Assembly: GCF_000151205.2 (NCBI RefSeq)
Contig: NC_016051.1
Coordinates: forward strand, 1,240,001 to 1,304,000
Length of the DNA: 64,000 nucleotides
Source of the DNA: Thermococcus sp. AM4
Lineage (GTDB): Archaea > Methanobacteriota_B > Thermococci > Thermococcales > Thermococcaceae
Direction of reading: 5' to 3'
Below the pieces are notes generated by a model. The model ran no database searches and was not told where the DNA came from. It saw only the letters and a program-made list of their open reading frames with translations. The position numbers and the translations under genes are program-made. Positions 1 through 8,944 of this stretch are shown here, piece after piece; positions within the stretch are counted from its first letter, which is position 1; each line of letters starts with the position of its first letter.

Positions 1-878
1 TCAATGGCTTTGGCGACTTCCTCCTTAACTTTCTCGTCGTGGATGAGAGCATCGCCCTTAGCGTCACCGGCGTACTTGCCGAAGACCTTCAGGAACTCGG
101 CCTTGTCCTCCTCACTCGCGTGCTGGAAGAAGTGGCTGACTATAAGGGTTTTCTTGCCCTTCCTTATGTCGCTTCCGACGGGCTTCCCGAGCTTCTCCTC
201 GTCGGCAATCAAATCGAGAACGTCATCCCATATCTGGAAGGCTATTCCCACGTTCCTTCCCCACTTCGAGAGGGCCCTTATGTACTCCTCATTGTCGGTG
301 CCGACGATTGCGCCTATCGTCGCCGAGCCGTCGAAGAGCGCCCCGGTCTTGCCGCTGATCATCTTGAGGTACTCGTCAACGGTAACCTCGTCCTTCGTCT
401 CGAACTCTATGTCGAGTGCCTGACCCTCGCAGAGCTCGTTTGAGGTCTTCACGAGAACCTCGAGGATTCTCGCCTTCTTCTCGGGGCTTACCTCAGCCTT
501 GGCTATCGCCTCAAAGGCCTTTGAAAACAGCAAATCGCCAGCTAAAATGGCCATGTTGACGCCCCAGACCTTGTGGACGGTCGGCCTTCCGCGCCTCAGC
601 TCGTCCATGTCCATTATGTCGTCGTGAACCAGCGAATAGTTGTGAATGAACTCCACAGCGGCCGCTGGATAGAGAGCCTTCTCGGGGTCGCCGCCAACGG
701 CCTCCGCTGCCCTGAGAACGACGAAGGGGCGAACCCTTTTGCCGCCGGCGAGCGGGTAGTGGCGGGCGGCCTCGTATAATTTCTTCGGGTCCTTTTCGGG
801 AACGAGTTCGAGGATAATTTTATCGACGTCCTTCGCGAGGTTTTTGATCCGCGTGAAGAGTTCCTTGTAGTCCGTCAT
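1..878 (-). CDS. idsA: Polyprenyl (farnesyl/geranylgeranyl) diphosphate synthase, 3' end outside window
   Basis: Condenses isopentenyl diphosphate with allylic diphosphates to make the C15-C20 chains of archaeal lipids. I translated it from the ATG at 876-878; 292 residues are visible and the frame stays open to base 1, so the C-terminus lies outside. The first aspartate-rich motif DDIMD is near residue 86, GKT near 177 and the second motif DDVLD near 218, with GGKRVRP near 45. It is followed upstream by RNase J and IPP isomerase on the same strand, the usual Thermococcales isoprenoid neighbourhood. Chain length of the product cannot be read from the sequence with certainty. Confidence 0.93.
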   Translation of the reverse strand, partial: MTDYKELFTRIKNLAKDVDKIILELVPEKDPKKLYEAARHYPLAGGKRVRPFVVLRAAEAVGGDPEKALYPAAAVEFIHNYSLVHDDIMDMDELRRGRPTVHKVWGVNMAILAGDLLFSKAFEAIAKAEVSPEKKARILEVLVKTSNELCEGQALDIEFETKDEVTVDEYLKMISGKTGALFDGSATIGAIVGTDNEEYIRALSKWGRNVGIAFQIWDDVLDLIADEEKLGKPVGSDIRKGKKTLIVSHFFQHASEEDKAEFLKVFGKYAGDAKGDALIHDEKVKEEVAKAI

Positions 879-946
879 ACTATCACCTCATCGGGATCTA
901 AAGCTGAAGGGAAAAGGGTGAAAACCTTTATCAGTTTTTTGGAGGA

Positions 947-2281
947 TCACTCGATTTCCACGGTGTAACCGTTCCTTGAAACGAAGACGTCTCTGCCGAT
1001 CAGATAGCCTTCCTCCTCAGCCAGCTCCGCGTACTGTGTGAGCATCTGGAACTCTCCATGGGCCGGGACGATGTTCTCGGGGTTGAGCATCCTTATCAGG
1101 TAGCGGTGGTCCTCCCTGCTCGCATGGCCTGAAACGTGCATGTCCTTGATCATCCTCACACCCTTCATCCTGAGCTTGGTTTCCAGGATGTAGCGCTGGG
1201 CCCTGTTGAGGGGGTTTGGTATTGTTCCGGCCGAGAACACGACGGTGTCGCGCTTCCCGATGTCGTAGAGCTCCCCGTTGGCCATCCTCGTTAGCACCGC
1301 ACCCGGTTCACCCTGGTGACCAGTAACGATGAGCAGGTAGTTCTCCCTCGCCTGCGAGACCTCGGCAAGAACCTTCTTTATCGCGTTTGGGCTCCTCAGA
1401 ACCCTCGAGCCCTTCATCTTTATTAGCCCGAGCTGCTTCGCTATTCCGGTGTACTTGGCGAGGGAACGGCCTATGAAGACCGCCTGCCTGCCCATTCTGT
1501 TGGCTATCCATATGAGCTCCTGAAGGCGGGCGATGTGGCTAGCGAAGGTAGTGGCGATGAGACCATCGGCCTCCATGCCTTCGTAGAGAAAGAAGTCCTC
1601 GAGGAGCATCTGGGCAACTGCCTCGCTCGGGGTCTTCGTTGGCTCTCCAACGCGGGTCGATTCCGGTATGAGGACTTTAACGCCCTCCTTGCCGAGCTCC
1701 TTCAGCCTCTTGTAATCGGGTCTCTCGCCCAGGGGGCTGTTGTTGTCGAACTTGAAGTCGCCGGTGTGAACGACGGCGCCATCGGGCGTGTGCACAACCA
1801 CCATGGCCGCCTGGGGGATGGAGTGGGTGGAGCGGACGAACTCTATCGCGAGGTTCTCGCTGACCTGCACTATCTCCCCGAACTCGGTCTCGTACATGGG
1901 GTTCTTTACGTCGAAATACTTCTCGCTCTTAACCTCGCTCTTGGCGAGCTTCACGGTGTATGGAGTCCCGTAAACGGGAACGTCGGGGTAGTGGGGGGCT
2001 ATTTTCCCTATGGCCCCTATGTGATCGAGATGCCCGTGGGTCAGGGCTATAGCAACGACGCGTTTGTTCCGTATGATGGAATCGTCGGGGATGGCACCGA
2101 GCTTCTGGAGCTCCTTGGTGGGGAACTCCTGGATGTTAACGTCCTCATGAATGAGAACGCGATCGAGCCTTATTCCAACGTCGATTATAACGATCTCCTC
2201 TCTCTTGCCATCGGAGTAGCCGACGGCGGTCATGTTCTTACCCACTTCCTCGTAGCCGCTGATGGTGTAAACTCGTATCAT
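947..2281 (-). CDS. Ribonuclease J (metallo-beta-lactamase/beta-CASP family)
   Basis: Predicted 5'-3' exoribonuclease of the archaeal RNase J group, 444 residues. The zinc motif THGHLDHIG is near residue 81, a HTGDF motif lies mid-protein, and the beta-CASP signature SGHAS followed by a C-terminal VPAHGEF gives the remaining metal and phosphate ligands. The ATG at 2281 is preceded by GGGAGGCG. It lies between the polyprenyl synthase and the isomerase in one strand-consistent cluster, a placement conserved in this order. Its short leader contains a strong hairpin (2297-2322). Confidence 0.92.
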   Translation of the reverse strand: MIRVYTISGYEEVGKNMTAVGYSDGKREEIVIIDVGIRLDRVLIHEDVNIQEFPTKELQKLGAIPDDSIIRNKRVVAIALTHGHLDHIGAIGKIAPHYPDVPVYGTPYTVKLAKSEVKSEKYFDVKNPMYETEFGEIVQVSENLAIEFVRSTHSIPQAAMVVVHTPDGAVVHTGDFKFDNNSPLGERPDYKRLKELGKEGVKVLIPESTRVGEPTKTPSEAVAQMLLEDFFLYEGMEADGLIATTFASHIARLQELIWIANRMGRQAVFIGRSLAKYTGIAKQLGLIKMKGSRVLRSPNAIKKVLAEVSQARENYLLIVTGHQGEPGAVLTRMANGELYDIGKRDTVVFSAGTIPNPLNRAQRYILETKLRMKGVRMIKDMHVSGHASREDHRYLIRMLNPENIVPAHGEFQMLTQYAELAEEEGYLIGRDVFVSRNGYTVEIE

Positions 2282-2296
2282 GTTTTCGCCTCCCGT

Positions 2297-2322
2297 CCCC
2301 GAGCCTCTCCTGAGGCACGGGG
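2297..2322 (-). promoter_or_regulatory. Hairpin in the leader just ahead of the RNase J start
   Basis: Two nested arms, CCCCG/CGGGG and GCCTC/GAGGC, are separated by a single A-A mismatch and close a four-base loop. The element sits 16 bases upstream of the RNase J start codon and ends next to its ribosome binding site. A structured leader next to a nuclease gene could be a self-cleavage or translation-control site; that role is inference. Confidence 0.4.
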
Positions 2323-2333
2323 CTGCGTTGCTC

Positions 2334-2645
2334 TCAGTTGTCCCGAGGGTTTAAAAAGGTGTGCATCATTCCAGCGAGAACGGCCAGAACGAAGGCCAAG
2401 GGAATCAGCCCCCTGAAGCCCCAGAGCGAGAACCAACTACCTCCCCATAGAAAGAGGGCCACGGCCGAGCCCGATACGGCACCGAGCAGAAAAGCCGGCC
2501 CGTCCGTTCTCGGCTCCCATACCTTGAACAGAGAGGCCAGAAAGGAGAGGATTATGCCCGCGACCGCCGTCAGGGGCGTTAGCACTATGAGAAAACCCTC
2601 AAGGAAGGAAAAGATACCAGAAAGGAGACGGCCCACAGTCCTCAC
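2334..2645 (-). CDS. Small hypothetical membrane protein
   Basis: A 103-residue protein with four hydrophobic stretches (about residues 8-40, 50-66, 70-78 and 80-95) and no motif that I recognise. The GTG at 2645 overlaps the isomerase stop as GTGA, so the two are translationally coupled; a second GTG at 2636 is an alternative start. It lies between IPP isomerase and RNase J in the same transcription direction. Function unknown. Confidence 0.7.
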   Translation of the reverse strand: MRTVGRLLSGIFSFLEGFLIVLTPLTAVAGIILSFLASLFKVWEPRTDGPAFLLGAVSGSAVALFLWGGSWFSLWGFRGLIPLAFVLAVLAGMMHTFLNPRDN

Positions 2646-3751
2646 CGGGCGCGCAGATATGCGGAAAGGTCAATCCTCTGCTCCAGCCACTCCCTCGTGA
2701 AGCCCGTGATAACGAGAGGAACCCTTCTCAGCTCTTCGACGTTTCTCGCACCCACGAGGAACATCGCGTTCCTTATCTCCTCGATGTAGCGCCTCAGGAT
2801 TTTGATGACGCCCTCGACGTCTCCCTTCACCGCGGGCTTGAGCAACGGTAATGCCACTCCCGCGAAGGTAGCTCCCATAGCGAGGGCTTTGGCCATCGTT
2901 ATCCCGTCGCGCATTCCGCCGGTGGCTATAATCGGCAGGTCCGTGGAGTAGCGAACCTCGGCAACGCTTATGGCTGTCTTAATCCCCCAGTCCCAGAACT
3001 TGAGCGCGAGGTTCCTGCCGAGCTCGTCCTTTGCGCGGTAGTACTCAACGGCGCTCCAGCTCGTTCCGCCGAGGCCGCCGACATCGATGGCGTCAATTCC
3101 AATGCTCTCAAGCCTGACCGCGACTTCCTTGGAAACCCCCGCGCCGGTCTCCTTCGCTATTATCGGGTATGGAAACTCCGCCTTGAGCTCTGCCAGAGCT
3201 TTGAGAACGCCCCTGTACTGCGTGTCCCCCTCGGGCTGGACGCTCTCCTGGAGTGGGTTCATGTGTATCGCCAGAGCGTCCGCCTCAATCGTCTCGACGG
3301 CCTTCAAAGCCTCTTCAATGCCGTAGCGCTCCGGAATTGTTTCGGAGAACTGGGGAGCGCCAAGGTTGCCGACGAGGAATACGTCTGGAGCCACATCTCT
3401 AACGTAGTAGCTCTCCCAGGTTTCAGGTTTCCGTATCATTGCCCTCTGACTGCCGACGCCCATCGGTATGTTGAGCTCCTGAGCGGCCTTCGCGAGGGTC
3501 TTGTTTATCCTTCCGGCGAGCTGTGAGCCCTTCGTTCCACCGGTCATTCCCGCTATGAAAATCGGGTAGTCAAAGCGCCTCCCGAGGAACTCGACGCTTA
3601 AGTCGATTTCATCCTTGTCGATCTCGGGCAGGCTCATGTGGACGAAGTGCACGTCCTCAAAACCATTGCTCACGTGGGCCTGAACGTTGCGCTTTAGGCA
3701 GTGCTCGATGTGCTCGAACTTCCTGATGATAGTGAGCTCTTCCCTATCCAT
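2642..3751 (-). CDS. fni: Isopentenyl-diphosphate delta-isomerase, type 2 (FMN)
   Basis: Interconverts isopentenyl and dimethylallyl diphosphate using reduced FMN, providing the starter for the neighbouring polyprenyl synthase. The translated protein of 369 residues carries GMTGGT near residue 68, GSQRAM, a GGLGGTSW glycine motif and ATGGMRDG, all typical of the TIM-barrel type 2 enzyme. I start at the ATG at 3751 (MDREELTI). A GTG at 3760, with GGTGGTGAT one base ahead of it, is a real alternative adding three residues. Confidence 0.93.
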   Translation of the reverse strand: MDREELTIIRKFEHIEHCLKRNVQAHVSNGFEDVHFVHMSLPEIDKDEIDLSVEFLGRRFDYPIFIAGMTGGTKGSQLAGRINKTLAKAAQELNIPMGVGSQRAMIRKPETWESYYVRDVAPDVFLVGNLGAPQFSETIPERYGIEEALKAVETIEADALAIHMNPLQESVQPEGDTQYRGVLKALAELKAEFPYPIIAKETGAGVSKEVAVRLESIGIDAIDVGGLGGTSWSAVEYYRAKDELGRNLALKFWDWGIKTAISVAEVRYSTDLPIIATGGMRDGITMAKALAMGATFAGVALPLLKPAVKGDVEGVIKILRRYIEEIRNAMFLVGARNVEELRRVPLVITGFTREWLEQRIDLSAYLRAR

Positions 3752-3830
3752 CTGCTCCACAATCACCACCGATGAAAGAAGGGGGGAAACGTTAATAGGT
3801 TTTCGGGAAAAGCATTCTGGGGGTGAAATC

Positions 3831-4997
3831 GTGAAGGGGGAGGTAATCCTTCTAACGGGCCCACCGCTCAACGGGCGCGATGAGTACCTGAGTGAAGCCC
3901 TCAAAAAGGCCAGCGGGGAGAGCTACGCCTACTACCACGTCTTCGAATACCTCCGCGAGGTCGGGAAGGAGAGGGGAGTTAAGATAACCCGCAAGAACGT
4001 CCTCGACTTCGCGATAAACCATCAAGACCTGATGAACGAGATTCGAGATGAAGCCTTCGAGAGAATCAGGCGGGAGATAGACGGGAGCGACAAAAGGTTC
4101 CACCTCGTATCGACGCCGAGCCTCTTCCGCTGGGGGAGCGGGAGCGTTATAGGATTCACCCTTAGCAACCTCAAGCTCCTCAAACCGGACAGGGTCATTA
4201 TCGTCCTCGACGACGTGCTCTCGGTCAGGAGGAGGATAATAAACGACCCGGAGTGGTTCGAGCGCTTCGGCAACGATCCGGACAACATAAAGCTCACCAC
4301 CCTCGTCATGTGGCGTGAAGACGCCATAAACCACGTGAAAACCCTCGTTCACGAGCTCAAGAAGGAGGGGATAAACGTCCGCTACATCCTGCAGTTCGGC
4401 ATAAGGCACCCGCCGGAGGTGTTCCTCGATCTCGTTTTCAGGGAGAAGGAGAAACCGCTGGTTTACCTCAGCTACCCGATGACCGGCCACGAGGAGGAAT
4501 ACTACCACCGCGTCAGGGGCTTCTACGACAAGCTGAGCGAGCACTTCACAGTCCTCGATCCCGGAGCTTTGGACGACTGGTGGGTGGTGGCTGAGTACGA
4601 CAACCAAGTCGCCAAGAACCCCAACGTGAAGAGGATTAGGATAAAGCACCTCTTGGACGGAAACGAGGTGGATGAACTGGACAGGGAGGACATAGAGCAG
4701 GCGACGGAGATACTGAGGAGACAGCTCGTCGAGAGGGACTTCAACCTCGTCGATGTCAGCAGGGCGATAGCGGTTTATCACTACGCGGAGGGCGTTTCGG
4801 CGGGGGTTATAAGTGAGATGGCCGAGGCCTACAGGACGCTCGCTGCAATATACCTCTACTACCCGTTCGAGAGGCGTCCAAGTCCGTTCATGGAGTTCTA
4901 CGGCATGCAGAACCCGTCGAGAAGAACTATGTTCAGGGACGAGGACGAGATGGTCAGGGCAATGGTCGAGGAGAAAGAGTACTGGACCAAAGCATAA
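3831..4997 (+). CDS. Two-domain nucleotide-binding protein: degenerate P-loop kinase-like plus nucleoside deoxyribosyltransferase-like
   Basis: A 388-residue protein starting at GTG 3831 behind GGGGGTGA. The N-terminus reads [16 protein letters not shown], the shape of a P-loop kinase start but with Arg-Asp where GKS/T is expected. From about residue 204 a second domain begins [10 protein letters not shown] and ends with [17 protein letters not shown] and an EMAEAYRT helix, an arrangement seen in the nucleoside 2-deoxyribosyltransferase-like fold. It is divergent from IPP isomerase across an 80-base gap. Nucleotide binding is a fair inference; the reaction is unknown. Confidence 0.65.
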   Translation: MKGEVILLTGPPLNGRDEYLSEALKKASGESYAYYHVFEYLREVGKERGVKITRKNVLDFAINHQDLMNEIRDEAFERIRREIDGSDKRFHLVSTPSLFRWGSGSVIGFTLSNLKLLKPDRVIIVLDDVLSVRRRIINDPEWFERFGNDPDNIKLTTLVMWREDAINHVKTLVHELKKEGINVRYILQFGIRHPPEVFLDLVFREKEKPLVYLSYPMTGHEEEYYHRVRGFYDKLSEHFTVLDPGALDDWWVVAEYDNQVAKNPNVKRIRIKHLLDGNEVDELDREDIEQATEILRRQLVERDFNLVDVSRAIAVYHYAEGVSAGVISEMAEAYRTLAAIYLYYPFERRPSPFMEFYGMQNPSRRTMFRDEDEMVRAMVEEKEYWTKA

Positions 4998-5011
4998 AAT
5001 TGAAATCGAAG

Positions 5012-5344
5012 TCAGAGAGCATTATCAAAGGCTTCCTTGATCTCTTGGTATTTATCTCCGCTACGTTTCCTGTCGAAGTCACAGGGAAGGACCTCCTCAA
5101 AACCGGGCCCTCCAAAAAGGGGCCTCTCGTTGGTCGCAAAGCCTGTGTACCGGTTAACATGGTACTGGAAAGACGCGTACTGATTTGCAAACCTCGCCAT
5201 ACCCTCATGACGCCTTCCCAAAATCAACGTGTGGAAGAACTGGAGGAAGACTACTATCCCAACAACAATATTCAATATGTACAGGATTATCCCGTACAGG
5301 ATCCCGAGTGGTATCCTTAAAAGCGCCTCTATTCTTTCTCCCAT
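5012..5344 (-). CDS. DUF4389-type membrane protein
   Basis: A 110-residue protein with one long hydrophobic segment (about residues 9-40) followed by LILGRRHEG, an aromatic FANQYASFQYHVNRYTGF stretch and ERPLFGG, which matches the DUF4389 pattern. I use the ATG at 5344 because GGAGGTGA lies seven bases ahead. It converges on the gene ending at 4997. The cellular role of this family is not established. Confidence 0.7.
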   Translation of the reverse strand: MGERIEALLRIPLGILYGIILYILNIVVGIVVFLQFFHTLILGRRHEGMARFANQYASFQYHVNRYTGFATNERPLFGGPGFEEVLPCDFDRKRSGDKYQEIKEAFDNAL

Positions 5345-5453
5345 CAGTGTCACCTCCAATACAAATACGGGGAGTATATCATGAAGTCCTTTAAAAAGTT
5401 AGCGGCGGGAATTTAATGCCCAAGGGGATTGAAGATCAAGATAGCCAGATAAC

Positions 5454-6041
5454 TTAACCGCAGGCTCCCCAGAGCCCCAGTCCCCTCTCCATGGCTTCCC
5501 TCTGGTACCTCAGGTACTCCTCCTTTTTCTCGAAGGTTCCCTCGACGTAAACCCTTGCGTAACCCTTCTTTACAAGCTCCGCCGTGAAATCGGTGCCGTT
5601 GATGAGGTACACGTAGGCCAAGAGCCTTCCGAAGTAGCCCCTCCTCGGGGAGATCGGATCGAAAACGAGATAGACCTGCCTGTGCTCGATGGAATCCCTC
5701 GTGAACTGTTCGGCCTTCAGCCCCCATATCGTCAGGCACCTGAGGTCGGTAATGTGATCGTACTCGTTCGGCCGGTTTCTGTCCTCTTCAGTCTCCGGGG
5801 TGTCCACTCCAAGGAACCTCACCTTCTCTTCCGTGCCGTTTGGAAAACGGACCCAGGCGGTGTCCCCATCAACGACGTGGGTAACGTAGACCAAAACCTT
5901 CTGAGAAGAGTTACCAGCGGGCACGTACTCCCCGGGCTGTCCCCGACTCAGAGTGCTGTGGGATACGGTATAAGCCCCCGCCAGTATGAGAACCGAGATC
6001 AGGATGACCGAGATGTAGATCGCCAATGGCTTTCTCTCCAT
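5454..6041 (-). CDS. Secreted or membrane-anchored thermonuclease (staphylococcal nuclease family)
   Basis: A 195-residue protein with an N-terminal hydrophobic anchor or signal (about residues 7-25), then the nuclease fold. Family active-site motifs are visible: VVDGDTAWVRF (calcium-binding Asp), RFLGVDTPE (catalytic Arg, Asp, Thr and Glu), and RRGYFGRLLAYV (second catalytic Arg). It should cut DNA or RNA outside the cell or at the membrane, with nutrient scavenging a likely role. It stands alone on the minus strand between the DUF4389 gene and glutamate dehydrogenase. Confidence 0.88.
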   Translation of the reverse strand: MERKPLAIYISVILISVLILAGAYTVSHSTLSRGQPGEYVPAGNSSQKVLVYVTHVVDGDTAWVRFPNGTEEKVRFLGVDTPETEEDRNRPNEYDHITDLRCLTIWGLKAEQFTRDSIEHRQVYLVFDPISPRRGYFGRLLAYVYLINGTDFTAELVKKGYARVYVEGTFEKKEEYLRYQREAMERGLGLWGACG

Positions 6042-6130
6042 GCGATCACCAGCCGACCGTTGCAGATCGTCTGAGAAGAGGAACTCACGATTTAAACTTT
6101 ACTGAAGGAATAGAAAGAAGGGAGAAGGGA

Positions 6131-7390
6131 TCACTTCTTGACCCATCCGCGGTCGAGCATGGCCTGGTAAACCCTCTGGACGGCAACGACGTAAGCACCG
6201 TCACGCATGTGGATGTTCTTCTCCTTGGCGGTGTTGTAGACCTCCCAGAAGGCCTTTGTCATCTTCTTGTCGAGCTTCTCGCGAACTTCCTCCTCGGTCC
6301 AGTAGTAGCCGTTTATGTTCTGGACCCACTCGAAGTAGCTGACGGTGACACCACCGGCGTTACAGAGGAAGTCCGGAATCTGGAGGATGCCCTTCTCGCG
6401 AAGTATGTCGTCGGCCTCCGGGGTAACCGGACCGTTAGCAACCTCGGCAACAATCTTGGCCTTGATGTTGTCGGCGTTCTTCTCGGTGATGACCTCCTCG
6501 ATTGCCGCGGGGGCGAGGACGTCGACCTCGAGCTCGAGGAGCTCCTCGTTGGTGATGTTGGTAGCTCCCGGGAAGCCCTTAACTGAGCCGTGCTCCCTCT
6601 TCCACTTGAGGACCTCGTCCGGGTCGAGGCCATCGGGGTTGTAGATACCACCCTTGCTGTCGCTGACGGCGACGACCTTCATGCCGAGCTGCTCCTTGGC
6701 GAGCTTGGCGGTGTAGTAACCGGCGTTACCGTAGCCCTGGACGGCGATGGTCTTGCCCTTGAGATCGATGCCGAGGGCCTTGGCGGCCTCTCTGATGGTG
6801 AAGATAGCACCCTGGGCGGTGGCGGTGCCCCTTCCGAGGGAACCGCCGATGCTGAGCGGCTTGCCGGTTATGACACCAAAGGCCGGACCCTTGCGCCTCA
6901 TTATGGTCTCGTACTCGTCCATCATCCAGCCCATTATCTTGGGGTTGGTGTAAACGTCCGGGGCAGGAATGTCGGTCCACGGGCCGATGACGTCGTAGAT
7001 GGCCCTTATGTAAGCGCGGGCGAGCCTCTCCTGCTCCCTCTCGGAGAGTTTCTTCGGGTCAACGATGATGCCACCCTTACCGCCACCGTAGGGGAGGTCA
7101 ACAACGGCAACTTTCCAGGTCATCCAGGTGGCGAGGGCCTTAACGGTGCTGAGGGTCTCGGCAGGGTGCCACCTTATACCACCCTTGGTTGGGCCGCGGG
7201 CCCAGTTGTGCTGAACGCGGAATCCCGTGAAGACTTTAACAGAACCGTCGTCCATCTCGATGGGAACGCTAACTTCAACAATCCTCATGGGCCTCTTGAG
7301 CCACTCAAGGGCCTCCTCACTTATATCCATGTACTGGGCAGCCCTCTCGAGCTGCTTAACGGCCATCTCAAAGGGGTCGATCTCGACCAT
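6131..7390 (-). CDS. gdhA: Glutamate dehydrogenase
   Basis: Converts glutamate and 2-oxoglutarate with NAD(P), the central ammonia-handling enzyme of Thermococcales and typically very abundant. The 419-residue protein shows [11 protein letters not shown], the catalytic lysine region [23 protein letters not shown], and the nucleotide-binding [10 protein letters not shown] near residue 220. The ATG at 7390 follows GAGGTGATAGAG; an upstream ATG at 7399 overlaps that site. A strong TATA/BRE promoter sits about 50 bases upstream. Confidence 0.97.
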   Translation of the reverse strand: MVEIDPFEMAVKQLERAAQYMDISEEALEWLKRPMRIVEVSVPIEMDDGSVKVFTGFRVQHNWARGPTKGGIRWHPAETLSTVKALATWMTWKVAVVDLPYGGGKGGIIVDPKKLSEREQERLARAYIRAIYDVIGPWTDIPAPDVYTNPKIMGWMMDEYETIMRRKGPAFGVITGKPLSIGGSLGRGTATAQGAIFTIREAAKALGIDLKGKTIAVQGYGNAGYYTAKLAKEQLGMKVVAVSDSKGGIYNPDGLDPDEVLKWKREHGSVKGFPGATNITNEELLELEVDVLAPAAIEEVITEKNADNIKAKIVAEVANGPVTPEADDILREKGILQIPDFLCNAGGVTVSYFEWVQNINGYYWTEEEVREKLDKKMTKAFWEVYNTAKEKNIHMRDGAYVVAVQRVYQAMLDRGWVKK

Positions 7391-7441
7391 CTCTATCACC
7401 TCAGGTTTCGGTAATTTGCGATAGGGGTTACGACCTTTGCG

Positions 7442-7457
7442 TATATAAACCTTTCGA
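7442..7457 (-). promoter_or_regulatory. Core promoter of gdhA
   Basis: On the minus strand the sequence reads CGAAAGG (BRE) then TTTATATA (TATA box), a near-consensus archaeal promoter. It would start transcription near 7420, giving a leader of about 30 bases before the gdhA ATG. This fits the high expression known for the enzyme in this order. Confidence 0.8.
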
Positions 7458-7630
7458 AAAAAGGAGGCAGGAAAACAGTCCGTTCAAAACAAAAAGTTTA
7501 CTACCAAAATTTTTAGGACAACAGCCCGATTAGGGCAAAGATCTGGCCAAATGGGGGGATGTGCATCGAGAATTTTGTATACATTGAAGAACACTAAAGG
7601 CCATTGAGGTATGAAGAATGAACTAACCTT

Positions 7631-7690
7631 GGTCCTCAGCGAGAAGTCGGTCATCACCCGTCAGCTCACTCTCGTTCCAATCATCGGACC
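7631..7690 (-). ncRNA. Probable C/D box guide sRNA directly downstream of tRNA-Thr
   Basis: Reading the minus strand: GGTCC, GATGA (C core), 16 bases, CTGA (D'), CGG, GTGATGA (exact C'), 11 bases, CTGA (D), GGACC. The ends GGTCC and GGACC pair as a terminal stem, giving the kink-turn layout of archaeal 2'-O-methylation guides, and the 60-base length is typical. The D guide would pair with CGAGAAGTCGG and the D' guide with CTCACTCTCGTT; targets were not identified. It begins six bases after the tRNA-Thr CCA end, so the two are probably one transcript. Confidence 0.75.
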
Positions 7691-7696
7691 AGAATA

Positions 7697-7773
7697 TGGA
7701 GCCCCGGGCGGGATTTGAACCCGCGACCGGCGGATTACAAGTCCGCCGCCCCGCCAGGCTAGGCTACCGGGGC
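7697..7773 (-). tRNA. tRNA-Thr (UGU anticodon)
   Basis: On the minus strand the acceptor stem GCCCCGG pairs with CCGGGGC, the anticodon loop is CTTGTAA (TGT anticodon), the T loop is GTTCAAATC and CCA is encoded. There is no intron. A TATA box (TTTATAA, 7799-7805) with BRE CGAAAGG lies 26 bases upstream. Confidence 0.95.
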
Positions 7774-7798
7774 ACCAATCTAAAGGAAAGGCCGAAAA

Positions 7799-7813
7799 TT
7801 ATAAACCTTTCGT
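7799..7813 (-). promoter_or_regulatory. Promoter of tRNA-Thr and the downstream sRNA
   Basis: The minus strand shows CGAAAGG then TTTATAA, ending 26 bases before the tRNA 5' end, the standard archaeal spacing. No separate promoter is seen between the tRNA and the sRNA. Confidence 0.75.
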
Positions 7814-7864
7814 TCCCCGAAAGTCTTTTAATGTTTGACGTTTTGTTAAACTCTGGTGTTTAAG

Positions 7865-8305
7865 ATGTCATCCAAGAGCTTCCTCACCGATCAGCAGATT
7901 AAAATACTCAGGTTGAGGGCGAGGGGGTTGAGGCAGAGCGAGATCGCGGAACTCCTCGGCACGAGCAGGGCCAACGTGAGCATACTCGAAAGGAGGGCCC
8001 TCGAAAAGATTGAGAAAGCAAAGAACACGCTCCTCCTCTGGGAGCAGATCAACTCAAAGGTGAGCGTTGAAGTGAGAAGGGGAGACGACATTTTCCAAAT
8101 CCCCGAGAGGCTCTTCAGGAAGGCCGACGAGATCGGCGTGAAAGTCCCCTACAGCACGGCCGAGATAATAGCGTTTCTCGTTGAGCACGCCCCCGTAGAG
8201 GACAGGCTCGCCAAGAGGGACTTCACGCTCTTCCTAGACTCGAACGACAGGCTCCGCGTCAGCGAGTGCATTCTAGAGGATTTCGATGAGATAAGGAAGG
8301 ACTAA
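7865..8305 (+). CDS. Tfx family DNA-binding regulator
   Basis: A 146-residue transcription regulator. Residues about 8-55 form a helix-turn-helix (LTDQQIKILRLRARGLRQSE, then LLGTSRANVSILERRA), the hallmark of the Tfx family; the C-terminal part is the acidic Tfx-type domain. I start at the ATG at 7865, six bases after GGTG. The last 33 bases overlap, on the opposite strand, the 3' end of the LrgB gene, so the two transcripts are antisense to each other. The target genes are unknown. Confidence 0.85.
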   Translation: MSSKSFLTDQQIKILRLRARGLRQSEIAELLGTSRANVSILERRALEKIEKAKNTLLLWEQINSKVSVEVRRGDDIFQIPERLFRKADEIGVKVPYSTAEIIAFLVEHAPVEDRLAKRDFTLFLDSNDRLRVSECILEDFDEIRKD

Positions 8306-8944
8306 AGCTGTAAAAACCCCGTTCAGGGCCATTGCCAGCCCGCTGACGGCACCGGCAAGCTCGTCCTCGGTTATTATCCTCGCCGTTCCAAGGCCGTGGG
8401 AGCTAACGCCAGTTGCCAAACCCCTCGCTATTCTGTCCCTCACCCGGAAGAGGTCCAGCAGTTCCGGGGCGAAGGCGTTGCCCAGCAGTCCGGTCGTTAT
8501 GACGAGGACGGCCGTTAAAGCCGGTATTCCCCCGATTTTGGCGCTTATCCCTATCGCTATTGCCGTTGTGACGCTCTTCGGAGCTATGCTCCTCAGGACG
8601 GTTCCGGTCGCCCCGAGAAGCTCCGCTATCCAGTAGGCGGTGAGCATCGCGGTGGTTCCGCCAACGACGATTCCAACGGCAATCTCCCGCGAGTACCTTG
8701 CTATTAATGCTCTGTTCTTGTAAACGGGAACGGCAAGGCTCACAACGGCAGGCCCGAGGAGGAACTTCAGGAAGACCGCACTCTCCATGTATGAAGAGTA
8801 GGAAAACTCGCCGAGCCTCAGGAGCAGTGAAATGGCAACTATAGAGAGCAGAACCGGGTTCGTGTAGACTGCCTTCTTCCTCCGGTGGAGCTCGGAGAAG
8901 GCGTAGAAGACTACCAAGGTGAGGGTTATGCCGTAGGGGTTCAT
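8273..8944 (-). CDS. LrgB/CidB family membrane protein
   Basis: A 223-residue integral membrane protein with about six hydrophobic segments. The LrgB core is visible as LGPAVVSLAVPVYKNR and the conserved APKSVTTAIAIGISAKIGG and SSHGLGTARI motifs. LrgAB-type proteins act in bacteria as holin/antiholin-like or pyruvate and metabolite transporters. Its start overlaps the LrgA-like stop, so the pair forms an operon. In an archaeon without murein a transport role is more likely; that is inference. Confidence 0.88.
   Translation of the reverse strand: MNPYGITLTLVVFYAFSELHRRKKAVYTNPVLLSIVAISLLLRLGEFSYSSYMESAVFLKFLLGPAVVSLAVPVYKNRALIARYSREIAVGIVVGGTTAMLTAYWIAELLGATGTVLRSIAPKSVTTAIAIGISAKIGGIPALTAVLVITTGLLGNAFAPELLDLFRVRDRIARGLATGVSSHGLGTARIITEDELAGAVSGLAMALNGVFTALVLPYLIEIL

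Noticed and set aside
1535-2416. Long plus-strand frame of 293 codons opposite RNase J
   Set aside because: It is antisense to a clear RNase J gene, has no family motif or binding site, and long antisense frames are common in GC-rich DNA.
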